Assembly (NCBI RefSeq): GCF_002399615.1
Contig: NZ_DHDZ01000033.1
Coordinates: 151,207 to 174,228, forward strand
Direction: 5' to 3'
Length of the DNA: 23,022 nt
DNA from: Pedobacter sp. UBA4863
GTDB taxonomy: Bacteria > Bacteroidota > Bacteroidia > Sphingobacteriales > Sphingobacteriaceae
The notes beneath the pieces are model-generated. The model was not told the DNA's origin. It made no database searches and saw nothing but the letters and a program-made list of their open reading frames with translations. The translations under genes were made by a program, and so were the position numbers. Below, in pieces: positions 1-7,151 of the stretch (its first letter is position 1; each line of letters starts with the position of its first letter).

Positions 1-435
1 TACGGAATGGCATTTGATTTCTTTAATATTTCGGGCTCTTTATTTGTAGAAACTTCTACCAACGCTAAAACTCGCTCTTCTGCCCAAGGCCTTTTCATGA
101 TGATGACCAACGGTTTTGGTGCCGTGTTTGGCAGCTTGGTTTCTGGCTGGATGATTGACAAGTACTTCACTAATTCTTTCCAAAATATTTCTGCTGTAGC
201 CACTTATGTAGATTCTACTACAGACAATAGTCATTTATTATCGTTCGTAAAAAGTCATGGTATCAATATTTTAAGCGATGGCAGTTTTGATAAAGCTTTA
301 CTGATGAAAGATTGGCAACATATCTGGCTGTCTTTCACCATTTACGCTTTGGTGGTTACTGTACTCTTCGCCATCATGTTTAAGCATAAGCATACTCGTG
401 CCGAAGAAGAAGCTATCAACAAAATCAGCCATTAA
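1..435 (+). CDS. Nucleoside permease, NupG/XapB-like MFS transporter (C-terminal part)
   Basis: The 5' end is outside the window; the frame is open from base 1. The visible ~144 residues closely follow the C-terminal end of E. coli NupG as I remember it: a YGMAFDFFNISG stretch, then SAQGLFMMMTNGFG and GSLVSGWMIDKYF (a transmembrane helix pair), and a last helix ending in a basic MFKHKHTR tail. The family (nucleoside:H+ symporters of the major facilitator superfamily) imports nucleosides across the inner membrane. Unlike NupG it has a longer loop (about residues 58-98) between the last two helices. A gap of only 17 nt to the next gene suggests cotranscription. The family call is solid; the substrate is inferred. 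Confidence 0.85.
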   Translation, partial: YGMAFDFFNISGSLFVETSTNAKTRSSAQGLFMMMTNGFGAVFGSLVSGWMIDKYFTNSFQNISAVATYVDSTTDNSHLLSFVKSHGINILSDGSFDKALLMKDWQHIWLSFTIYALVVTVLFAIMFKHKHTRAEEEAINKISH

Positions 436-452
436 AATATTTATACATTCCA

Positions 453-1529
453 ATGTCGTCCGTAAAGCTTAGAAAAGAGAAAGATTGTTTAAACTGTGGC
501 CATCACGTAGAAGAAACTTATTGTCCACATTGTGGTCAGGAAAATATAGAATTAAAGGAAGATGCCTGGCATATGATTACCCATGCCATTGCAGATTATT
601 TTCACTTTGAGCATAAGTTTTTCGGCACCATTAAACCCTTGCTTTTTAAACCAGGAAAATTAACCGTAGATTATGTAGCGGGCAAAAGAGCTTCGTTCTT
701 ACATCCTATTAAGCTTTATATTTTTATCAGCATTGTATTTTTCATTACTATTTCTAGCGGAACCCATAACAAGGAGGAAGAAGCCAGCCTTAATGCGGAA
801 GTAACCGAAAAACTCAAGAACGATACGATAGTCTCTAATTCTGAAAAGGAAGTGAGGCAGATTTTAAAGTACATACCACTTAGTAAAAGTAAGAAAGACA
901 GTATTTTAAAAGAGGTAAGAAAAGATATTGAGGAAAATGGAAGTGCCGCTGTTAACATCGGATCCGCTAGAAAGAAAAAGAGTAAGTTTAGCACATTTTC
1001 TTCTGGCGAAGAAACCATTGAAGAATACGAAAAAAATCAGCGGGCCTTGCCAAAAGAAGAGCGTGACAACTTTATTGCAAATTATATAGCGAAAAAAAAC
1101 ATTGAATTTAATAAATATCCAGATCCAATGGCAAAAATTGGTGAAGATATTGTAAAATACATACCAAAGATGATGTTTGTGCTACTTCCACTGTTTGCAC
1201 TCATCTTAAAATTAGTTTACCTCAGAAAAAAGAAGTTTTATTACGAACACCTCATTTATTCTTTCCATACCCATTCGGCTATTTTTTTAAGCTTTATTAT
1301 AGCTACAGCTTTAAAATGGCTAACTGGCTTTGTAATAGATGTAAGTTCTTGGATAGAATTTGCAGGTTTAATTTACCTGGCTTGGTACATTTATCGGTCA
1401 TTAAGAACATTCTATAATAGCACAAGGTGGATCACTGTTTCTAAATTCTTGTTCTTAACTTTCTGTTACAGTGTTTTATTAGCCGTATGTTTTCTGGGCA
1501 TTATTGCATTTAGTGTAATAATGATATAG
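453..1529 (+). CDS. DUF3667 family membrane protein with N-terminal zinc ribbon
   Basis: 358 residues. Two CxxC pairs at the N terminus (C12/C15 and C24/C27, CLNCG and CPHCGQ) form a probable zinc ribbon. A conserved segment with FKPGKLTVDYVAGKR and FLHPIKLYIFISIVFF (about residues 66-100) leads into the first membrane helix. A charged, lysine/glutamate-rich middle (about 105-230) is followed by four or so hydrophobic helices to the C terminus. This arrangement matches the Bacteroidota family DUF3667, whose function is unknown. The zinc ribbon on the cytoplasmic side suggests a binding or assembly role, but nothing in the sequence fixes it. It follows the permease by 17 nt and is probably in the same transcript. 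Confidence 0.8.
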   Translation: MSSVKLRKEKDCLNCGHHVEETYCPHCGQENIELKEDAWHMITHAIADYFHFEHKFFGTIKPLLFKPGKLTVDYVAGKRASFLHPIKLYIFISIVFFITISSGTHNKEEEASLNAEVTEKLKNDTIVSNSEKEVRQILKYIPLSKSKKDSILKEVRKDIEENGSAAVNIGSARKKKSKFSTFSSGEETIEEYEKNQRALPKEERDNFIANYIAKKNIEFNKYPDPMAKIGEDIVKYIPKMMFVLLPLFALILKLVYLRKKKFYYEHLIYSFHTHSAIFLSFIIATALKWLTGFVIDVSSWIEFAGLIYLAWYIYRSLRTFYNSTRWITVSKFLFLTFCYSVLLAVCFLGIIAFSVIMI

Positions 1530-1650
1530 ATTTCGTACTAAAAAACGTTGTCATATACCCAAAATCTTTAGTATTACGCTAAAAACTTTTAGTTGGTACC
1601 ATAGAAGTATTAAAACTTAAACAAGCCTATAGGGTTATAAAAATTTAAGT

Positions 1651-2268
1651 ATGCTAAAAACTACAAAATTATTTTATGGCATTGCCCTTTTAGTTGCTGT
1701 TGCATTATTGGCATTATTTGTAACAAATAACCCTGTTAATCACCTAGATATTAGCATTTCTCATTTTGTACAGCAATTTCACAATCCAGTATTAGATCAA
1801 ATAATGATATTTATTAGTGCTTTTGGCAATGTACCCGTTGCCTTTGCTGCTATACTCATTACGGCATTAATATTTTTGCTTTTTAAATACAAAAGAGAGG
1901 CCTTATTTGTGATGGCAATTTCTTTTACGGGAATAATTACCTTTAGTTTAAAGCGCTTATTTAATAGGCCGCGGCCTACAGATGAATACGTTACGTTAAT
2001 AGAAAGCTATAAAAACCATAGTTTTCCAAGTGGACACACATTATCTTACGTGGTTTTCTTTGGATTTTTAATTTTCTTAATGCGAAACTTAACCGCTATC
2101 CCATCGTATTTGAGACGTATGGTAAGTATATTTTCTTACCTAATGTTTGTTACTGGGCCTATTTCTAGAGTTTACTTAGGCGCACATTGGTTTACAGATA
2201 TTTTAGGGGGAATTTTGATAGGTCTGTTGTACCTCTTAGCACTAAACCACTTCTACAAAAGGCTTTAA
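1651..2268 (+). CDS. PAP2 superfamily membrane phosphatase
   Basis: 205 residues with all three PAP2 catalytic motifs: K101-x6-RP (KRLFNRPRP), PSGH at 126-129, and SR-x5-H-x3-D at 172-183 (SRVYLGAHWFTD). H129 and H179 are the expected proton donor and nucleophile histidines. About six hydrophobic segments, starting with residues 7-24, fit the usual membrane-embedded phosphatase fold acting on lipid phosphates or undecaprenyl pyrophosphate at the outer face of the inner membrane. Which lipid is the substrate cannot be told. It stands alone, 121 nt after the previous gene, with no clear TAnnTTTG box in that gap. The last codons run straight into an A8 tract that would serve as the U-tract of a minus-strand terminator. 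Confidence 0.9.
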   Translation: MLKTTKLFYGIALLVAVALLALFVTNNPVNHLDISISHFVQQFHNPVLDQIMIFISAFGNVPVAFAAILITALIFLLFKYKREALFVMAISFTGIITFSLKRLFNRPRPTDEYVTLIESYKNHSFPSGHTLSYVVFFGFLIFLMRNLTAIPSYLRRMVSIFSYLMFVTGPISRVYLGAHWFTDILGGILIGLLYLLALNHFYKRL

Positions 2269-2330
2269 AAAAAAGAAATGGAGATAGAACCTAAGTCCTA
2301 CCCCCATCATCTAAATTAACGCTCTCAAGA
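2267..2330 (-). ncRNA. Candidate small RNA on the minus strand, ending in an intrinsic terminator
   Basis: A perfect -7 box (TATATTTG, minus strand, 2339-2332) would start a transcript near 2325-2330. About 20 nt further on it enters a hairpin formed by 2295-2305 and 2280-2290 (11 pairs, 4-nt loop), followed a few nt later by eight U residues (2274-2267). Three of the eleven pairs are G.U on the minus-strand RNA but would be A/C mismatches on a plus-strand RNA, so the hairpin works as a terminator only in the minus direction. No gene on that strand ends nearby that needs a terminator. The expected product is ~55-65 nt without an open reading frame. It could instead be a fortuitous structure; no known RNA family is recognised. 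Confidence 0.4.
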
Positions 2331-2331
2331 G

Positions 2332-2339
2332 CAAATATA
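2332..2339 (-). promoter_or_regulatory. -7 promoter box (TATATTTG) of the candidate small RNA
   Basis: An exact match to the Bacteroidota -7 consensus TAnnTTTG on the minus strand. It faces the hairpin/U-tract at 2305-2267, and no protein gene on this strand lies between it and that terminator. No convincing -33 TTTG is present. Confidence 0.4.
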
Positions 2340-2478
2340 CGGCAGTTTTTGATAAAAAAAAATATATCTGCTATTTTTTTAAAAAAATTTATTGACATTT
2401 AAAATAATAATTATTCAATAGTTGATTAAAAAAGTATTTAAAACCATAAAAAATGGTATAATAATAGCAAAAATTAAC

Positions 2479-2505
2479 ATTAAAAAGTAAAAAGTACTTT
2501 TTAAT
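2479..2505. repeat. 11-bp inverted repeat upstream of the AraC-type gene
   Basis: ATTAAAAAGTA (2479-2489) and TACTTTTTAAT (2495-2505) are perfect inverted copies separated by 5 nt. The site lies 37 nt upstream of the araC-type -7 box, where an operator would sit. Low complexity means chance is possible. Confidence 0.4.
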
Positions 2506-2541
2506 AACTATAAACCACCATCAGTAAATTTTTATTTTTAA

Positions 2542-2549
2542 TACTTTTG
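2542..2549 (+). promoter_or_regulatory. -7 promoter box (TACTTTTG) of the AraC-type gene
   Basis: An exact TAnnTTTG match that would give a leader of about 70 nt before the start codon at 2625. No clear -33 element. Confidence 0.5.
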
Positions 2550-2624
2550 TAAAGTCAATTCTTAGGGATTTACTTGGTATTAAAAGCAAAGGCTATGCAA
2601 AAAGTTAAGGCGTAGGCATTAAAA

Positions 2625-3515
2625 ATGAAAAAGACTATTCCAGTTTACAATATCCAAAACTTTACAGCTTATAAAAATGATGGTATTTTGGTAAGTAGAT
2701 TTGGACATTATGCACAACAATACCAGCATTTACATAGTGCGCATCGCCATAGTTTTTATCACTTTGTATTTTTTACACATGGTAGTGGTACGCAACAAAT
2801 AGACTTTAAAACATTTGATGTAAAGCCCAATCTTATTTATTTTATGTTACCCGGACAGGTACATAGCTGGAATTTTGAAACTAAGCCCGATGGTTACCTG
2901 ATCAATTTTTCTGCATCGTATTTTAGCTCGTTCTTACTAGAGCAAGAATACTTAGCTAAGTTTGTTTTTTTTAGCGGCAAACCAGAAGAACAGGTTTTGA
3001 TATTAGACCACATTACTAGCCAAAAGTTAATCTCAATTTTTGAAGAGATTTTGAGCGAAGGAAACACGGCATTATCCATTAATGATGATTTGGTTAAAGT
3101 ATTAATGCTCCGGTTGTTTATAGAGGTATCTAGATCAAGCAATTTGCAAAACAATGCCGAAACCAATCCTTATAACCATACTATTTTAAAAAACTTTAAG
3201 CAATTAATTGAACAAAATTATACCGAGCTAAGATTGCCCAAGCAGTACGCGGCATTATTATATATTACACCAAATCACTTAAATGCGCTTTGTAACGATT
3301 TCTTAGGGATTTCGGCAGGCAAATTAATTAGAGACCGGATTATTTTAGAGGCCAAGCGCTTGCTAATTAATTTAGATTTAAGGGTAGTAGAAATTGCCGA
3401 AAAACTCAATTTCGAAGATCAATCTTACTTTGTAAAATTCTTTAAAAAATACGAGGGAACAACTCCCGACAGATTTAGAAAACAATACTTAACAACACCA
3501 CATGGAACAGCATAA
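2625..3515 (+). CDS. AraC family transcriptional regulator
   Basis: 296 residues. The N-terminal half looks like the cupin-type sensor domain of AraC proteins (HRHSFYHFVFFTHGSG about residues 42-57, then YFMLPGQVHSW about 73-83). The C-terminal ~100 residues hold the double helix-turn-helix: a first HTH around LPKQYAALLYITPNHLN and the conserved second helix region VVEIAEKLNFEDQSYFVKFFKKYEGTTPDRFRKQ. This arrangement is typical of regulators that sense a small molecule and bind tandem sites. Ligand and targets are unknown. The gene overlaps the next one (DUF983) by 14 nt, so the two are translationally linked. The inverted repeat at 2479-2505 may be its own operator. Confidence 0.92.
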   Translation: MKKTIPVYNIQNFTAYKNDGILVSRFGHYAQQYQHLHSAHRHSFYHFVFFTHGSGTQQIDFKTFDVKPNLIYFMLPGQVHSWNFETKPDGYLINFSASYFSSFLLEQEYLAKFVFFSGKPEEQVLILDHITSQKLISIFEEILSEGNTALSINDDLVKVLMLRLFIEVSRSSNLQNNAETNPYNHTILKNFKQLIEQNYTELRLPKQYAALLYITPNHLNALCNDFLGISAGKLIRDRIILEAKRLLINLDLRVVEIAEKLNFEDQSYFVKFFKKYEGTTPDRFRKQYLTTPHGTA

Positions 3516-3933
3516 AGAAACAACATACTACGTATCTGAATGGAAAGGATTTTCGCAAGCAAAATGCCCTAGATGCAGGGTTGGAAAGGCTTTTATTGGA
3601 AATACCTATAGCTTAAAAGCCCAAAAAATGAATGAATATTGCCCACATTGCGGGTTTAAGTTTGAACGCGAACCGGGATACTTTTATGTGGCCATGTTTG
3701 TGAGCTATGCCATGAACGTAGCCGAAATGGTTACCGCTGGTATAGCAGCCTATGTTTTTGGCTTAAGCTTAGAATACGACAATGTTTGGACTTTCTTAAC
3801 CGTTCTATTTGCCACTACGATAGTTTGTGCACCCTTCAATTTTCGTTATTCGAGAATGATTTTATTGTATTGGTTGTCGCCAGGCTTAAAGTACGACCCA
3901 TCTCGAAGCGCACCTAAAGACGAAGCAAAGTAA
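3502..3933 (+). CDS. DUF983 family membrane protein
   Basis: 143 residues. Two CxxC pairs near the N terminus (CPRC at about 22-25 and CPHC at about 48-51) form a zinc-ribbon-like module, followed by the signature segment FEREPGYFYVAMFVSYAMN and two to three membrane helices. This is the DUF983 family, of unknown function. Its ATG lies inside the end of the AraC-type gene (14-nt overlap), so expression is coupled to the regulator. That coupling is the only functional clue here. It is followed at once by a strong hairpin terminator. Confidence 0.85.
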   Translation: MEQHKETTYYVSEWKGFSQAKCPRCRVGKAFIGNTYSLKAQKMNEYCPHCGFKFEREPGYFYVAMFVSYAMNVAEMVTAGIAAYVFGLSLEYDNVWTFLTVLFATTIVCAPFNFRYSRMILLYWLSPGLKYDPSRSAPKDEAK

Positions 3934-3934
3934 T

Positions 3935-3975
3935 AAAAAGGGATATAAGCCTCCGCCAGCCGTATATCCCTTTTT
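3935..3975. terminator. Bidirectional intrinsic terminator between DUF983 gene and cysN
   Basis: AAAAAGGGATATA (3935-3947) and TATATCCCTTTTT (3963-3975) form a perfect 13-bp stem with a 15-nt loop. A/T runs on both sides give a U-tract in either direction, so it can end the plus-strand DUF983 transcript and the minus-strand cys operon, which converge here. Confidence 0.88.
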
Positions 3976-3979
3976 TATA

Positions 3980-5227
3980 TTAAGCTAAAGCCCTAAACAT
4001 GGTGGCGCCCACGGTTAAATTGGTTCTGCTATCAATTAATATTGCAGCGCCATTTGCTTTACTATCGCTATAAAAATCAAATGGCAAGTTATCGGCAGTT
4101 TTAAGTACTACCCTACCAATATCGTTTAATTTAAACTCGTCTGCCGAATGCTTTTCTAAAGTGTTAATGTCAACTTTATAAATCACTTCGGCTATTTTGC
4201 ATTTGGTTACTTTGCTATTGTGTTGCAACAAATAAATAATCGATGTATCTAAAGCCTTCGTATCCATCCAACATAAATCGGCTTCTATCAATTTGCTTTC
4301 TTGTGGCAAAGCCGATGAATTTACAATGGTATCGCCACGGCTAATATCTACATCGCTAGACAAATGAATAGTAACCGATTGACCCGAAGAAACCTCTTCT
4401 AATTCTTGATTAAAAAACTCTATTTTACTAATGGTAGAACTAGCACCCGATGGCAACACCGTAATTTTATCGCCAACTTTAAAAGTACCGCTTACTACCC
4501 TACCTGCATAACCTCTATAATCGTGCAGTTCGTCTGTTTGAGGCCTAATCACCCATTGTACAGGCATACGAGCCTTGTCTGACTGTTGCGCCATACTGGT
4601 CTCTACTTCTTCTAAAAAACGTAACAAACTATCTCCTTTGTACCAAAGCATTCTATCAGATTGATGCACAATATTATCGCCCTTTAAAGCACTTACTGGA
4701 ATATAAGTTACCTCTTGTAGTTTCAATTCCTCAGCTAAAGTTTTATATTTCTGTTCTATTGCATTAAATACGGTTTCGCTGTAATCAACCATATCCATCT
4801 TATTAACAGCAAGTACTACATGCTTTATTCCCAGCAACGAAACCAAGTACGAGTGACGAATAGTTTGCTCTACTACACCATTTCTGGCATCGACCAAAAT
4901 AATAGCCAAATTAGCCGTAGATGCTCCGGTAACCATGTTTCTAGTGTATTGGATATGGCCAGGCGTATCAGCAATAATAAATTTACGTTGATCTGTTTGG
5001 AAATATTTGTAAGCTACATCTATGGTAATTCCCTGCTCACGCTCAGCTCGTAAACCATCGGTTAAAATGGCTAAGTCAACCGTACCATCATCATTTTTTC
5101 TATTGGCATTCTGAATAGCCTCCAACTGATCTGCTAAAATAGAATCTGTATCGTATAACAAACGACCAATTAATGTGCTTTTGCCATCGTCAACACTGCC
5201 CGCTGTAAAAAATTTAAGTATGTTCAT
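3980..5227 (-). CDS. cysN: Sulfate adenylyltransferase subunit 1 (CysN GTPase)
   Basis: 415 residues. It is the GTPase subunit of ATP sulfurylase, which with CysD makes adenosine 5'-phosphosulfate (APS) from sulfate and ATP, with GTP hydrolysis driving the reaction. All GTPase motifs are visible: P-loop GSVDDGKST (10-18), DTPGH (87-91), NKMD (142-145), and an SALKG-like G5 motif. EF-Tu-like beta-barrel domains follow. The length fits a stand-alone CysN with no fused CysC kinase, in keeping with direct APS reduction by the neighbouring CysH. It is the last gene of the operon, 87 nt after cysD. It ends 4 nt from the hairpin terminator. Confidence 0.96.
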   Translation of the reverse strand: MNILKFFTAGSVDDGKSTLIGRLLYDTDSILADQLEAIQNANRKNDDGTVDLAILTDGLRAEREQGITIDVAYKYFQTDQRKFIIADTPGHIQYTRNMVTGASTANLAIILVDARNGVVEQTIRHSYLVSLLGIKHVVLAVNKMDMVDYSETVFNAIEQKYKTLAEELKLQEVTYIPVSALKGDNIVHQSDRMLWYKGDSLLRFLEEVETSMAQQSDKARMPVQWVIRPQTDELHDYRGYAGRVVSGTFKVGDKITVLPSGASSTISKIEFFNQELEEVSSGQSVTIHLSSDVDISRGDTIVNSSALPQESKLIEADLCWMDTKALDTSIIYLLQHNSKVTKCKIAEVIYKVDINTLEKHSADEFKLNDIGRVVLKTADNLPFDFYSDSKANGAAILIDSRTNLTVGATMFRALA

Positions 5228-5314
5228 GCTTTTGGTTGTTTAGGTGGTGGTTGTTTGGTTGTTTGGAAGAACAAAGTCTAACCAATTAAAAAACAAAACA
5301 ACTAACCAACTAGA
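5228..5314. repeat. Low-complexity GTTTGGTTG-type repeat in the cysD-cysN spacer
   Basis: The plus strand shows degenerate tandem copies of GGTTGTTT (TTGGTTGTTTAGG, TGGTTGTTTGG, TTGTTTGG), and an inverted AACAACTAACCAAC lies near 5300. This looks like a decayed dispersed intergenic repeat; opposing halves could pair in the RNA. Confidence 0.45.
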
Positions 5315-6220
5315 TTAAAAATATCCTCCCTTTTTCCTGTCTTCCATTGCTGCTTCCGAAACTTTATCATCCATGCGGGCGCCACGTTCCGAAATTTTCG
5401 ACCGACTAATTTCATCAATAATATCATCAATCAAAAAAGCATCCGACTCAATAGCGGCAGTACAAGAAATATCACCCACGGTACGGAAACGCACTTTCTT
5501 GCGTTCTACCACATCTTCCTCATCCATATTTACGTAAGAAGAAGCAGCCATTAACTGTCCATTGCGTGTAATTACCTCACGCTCATGCGCAAAATAAATA
5601 CTCGGCAATTCTATTTTCTCTCTGCGTATATAATTCCAAACATCTAGCTCGGTCCAATTACTTATTGGAAAAACACGCACATTTTCGCCTTTATGAATTT
5701 TACCGTTGTAAATATTCCATAACTCAGGGCGCTGGCGTTTGGGATCCCATTGGCCAAACTCATCTCTCACCGAAAAAATACGCTCTTTAGCTCTGGCTTT
5801 TTCTTCGTCTCTACGAGCCCCACCTATACAAGCATCAAACTGATGTTGCTCAATAGTGTCTAGCAAGGTAACCGTTTGCAAAGCATTTCTACTAGCATTT
5901 TTACCTTTCTGCTCTACCACTTTGCCTGCATCTATAGAAGCTTGCACCGAGCCCACAATTAAACGTTCGCCCAAGCGAGCCACCATTCTATCGCGGTATT
6001 CTATGGTTTCCTCAAAATTGTGTCCGGTATCAATGTGTACCAACGGAAACGGGAACTTACCAGGCCTAAATGCCTTCTCCGCTAAACGAACCAGCGTAAT
6101 CGAGTCTTTTCCACCAGAAAACAGCAAAGCAGGTTTTTCAAACTGCCCCGCCACTTCCCTTAAAATGTGGATTGCCTCGGCTTCAAGTTCGTCTAAATAA
6201 TCAAAATTATATTTACTCAT
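5315..6220 (-). CDS. cysD: Sulfate adenylyltransferase subunit 2 (CysD)
   Basis: 301 residues from the ATG at 6220, matching the usual CysD length. The upstream in-frame extension to 6256 would need a TTG start and lies in repeat DNA, so I reject it. CysD is the catalytic PP-loop subunit that adenylates sulfate. The PP-loop motif SGGKDS is at 35-40, and the family's C-terminal segments (RFRTVGDISCT, and a basic tail ending KKGGYF) are all present. It works as a complex with CysN, encoded 87 nt downstream. The spacer to the upstream cysH is unusually long (228 nt) and full of dispersed repeats. Confidence 0.96.
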   Translation of the reverse strand: MSKYNFDYLDELEAEAIHILREVAGQFEKPALLFSGGKDSITLVRLAEKAFRPGKFPFPLVHIDTGHNFEETIEYRDRMVARLGERLIVGSVQASIDAGKVVEQKGKNASRNALQTVTLLDTIEQHQFDACIGGARRDEEKARAKERIFSVRDEFGQWDPKRQRPELWNIYNGKIHKGENVRVFPISNWTELDVWNYIRREKIELPSIYFAHEREVITRNGQLMAASSYVNMDEEDVVERKKVRFRTVGDISCTAAIESDAFLIDDIIDEISRSKISERGARMDDKVSEAAMEDRKKGGYF

Positions 6221-6240
6221 TTTCTTGGTTATGTCTTTTT

Positions 6241-6457
6241 TTATTTTGAAAAGCAAGGTCCATCGCTTTTCGGCTTCATTAGTCCCGCTATTCGTTCCAA
6301 GTTTTTGTCTTCGACAAGCTCAGACTGACAAACTTTTCACTTCTATCGGGTTTATTTTTGTGGGGCTTGTAACCCCTCTCTGCCTATCGGCATCTCTCCC
6401 CCAAAAAGGAGAGAAAACATCTATGAGAGGCAGAGTTCCAACTCCCCTTTAGGGGTT
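6241..6457. repeat. Composite block of three dispersed intergenic repeats between cysH and cysD
   Basis: Three different repeat types lie end to end. 6245-6300 reads, on the minus strand, like the GAACGAATAGCGGGA/AAGCGATGGACC phrase that I recall as widespread in Pedobacter-like genomes. 6304-6333 carries the CTTCGACAAGCTCAGACTG phrase, also widely dispersed. 6371-6457 is a nested palindrome: AACCCCT (6371-6377) pairs with AGGGGTT (6451-6457), CTCTGCCT (6378-6385) with AGGCAGAG (6428-6435), and inside are TGCC/GGCA (6381-6392), TCTCTCC/GGAGAGA (6393-6414) and CCCC/GGGG (6444-6455) hairpins. The last element reaches into the end of cysH. Dispersion across the genome is from memory, not from this window. 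Confidence 0.7.
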
Positions 6458-7147
6458 GGGGGTATGCAACCCACACTCCTTTTTGCTTTGGTCTTCCCAC
6501 CACCAACGGCCGGCCCTAAAATCTTCACCTTCTTTAACCGCCCTTGTGCAAGGTGCGCAACCAATACTAGGAAAACCTTTATCGTGCAAAGTATTATAGA
6601 CAATGTTGTTGCCCTTTACATATTCCTTTACGTCATCCAAAGTCCAATCAAATATGGGATGAAACTTAAACAGCTGATTACCTTCATCCCACTCTACGTC
6701 TCCCATCCCTTCTCTATTGTTACTTTGATCGGCCCTAATACCTGTAATCCAAATCTCGTTACCTGCTAAAGCCCTTTTTAAAGGCTCAATTTTTCTAATG
6801 TAACAGCACTCTTTTCTATTCGCTACACTTTCGTAAAAGCTATTTGGCCCTTTAGCTGCTACCATATTTTGCAACAAATCGCTTTGCGGAAAATAAGCAT
6901 GAATAGGCTGTTGGTACATCTCTAGCGTTCTATTCCAAACGTAGTAAGTTTCTGGAAAAAGCCTCCCTGTTTCGAGGGTAAACACTTTAATTGGAATATT
7001 GTTAGCAAATATTAAATGTGTTACCACTTGATCTTCCCAGCCAAAACTGGTAGAAAAAACTACTTTATCTTTGTGTTTTTCTGCTAGATATTTAAGCTTA
7101 GCAACAATATCTAGTCCTTCTAACTCGTGTTTTAAAGCTCCAATCAT
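6449..7147 (-). CDS. cysH: Adenylyl-sulfate (APS) reductase, Fe-S type CysH
   Basis: 232 residues. PP-loop-type reductase that uses thioredoxin to reduce activated sulfate to sulfite. SFGWEDQ marks the PP-loop variant (SxGxED). The pair CC at 114-115 together with C197 and C200 (GCAPC) are the four ligands of the [4Fe-4S] cluster that distinguish APS-using enzymes from the cluster-free PAPS enzymes; C225 in the ECGLH tail is the catalytic cysteine. Substrate is therefore inferred to be APS. The last residues (TPNP) and the stop are encoded by the edge of a dispersed repeat, so the native C-terminal end seems to have been replaced. The start lies 4 nt after the transporter-fusion gene. Confidence 0.94.
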   Translation of the reverse strand: MIGALKHELEGLDIVAKLKYLAEKHKDKVVFSTSFGWEDQVVTHLIFANNIPIKVFTLETGRLFPETYYVWNRTLEMYQQPIHAYFPQSDLLQNMVAAKGPNSFYESVANRKECCYIRKIEPLKRALAGNEIWITGIRADQSNNREGMGDVEWDEGNQLFKFHPIFDWTLDDVKEYVKGNNIVYNTLHDKGFPSIGCAPCTRAVKEGEDFRAGRWWWEDQSKKECGLHTPNP

Positions 7148-7151
7148 CTCT

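Larger units (their letters stand above)
2269..2541. other. AT-rich intergenic region between PAP2 gene and araC-type gene
   Basis: The 356-nt gap between the PAP2 stop and the AraC-type start holds the candidate minus-strand small RNA (2267-2330), its promoter box, a very AT-rich stretch (2340-2540), a small hairpin (ACCAT/ATGGT, 2443-2457), an 11-bp inverted repeat (2479-2505) and the araC-type promoter (2542-2549). I see no protein-coding gene in it. Confidence 0.7.

Noticed and set aside
2391..2430. TTGACA followed by AT-rich sequence, resembling an E. coli-type sigma-70 promoter
   Set aside because: Bacteroidota sigma factors use a TTTG/TAnnTTTG pattern; the match is fortuitous in AT-rich DNA.
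6221..6256. 12-residue N-terminal extension of CysD from a TTG
   Set aside because: The family starts at MSKYNFDYL, and the extension lies in dispersed repeat sequence.
6225..6603. Open frames on both strands across the cysH-cysD spacer
   Set aside because: They read through palindromic repeat DNA and the end of cysH in other frames; the encoded residues show no family pattern.
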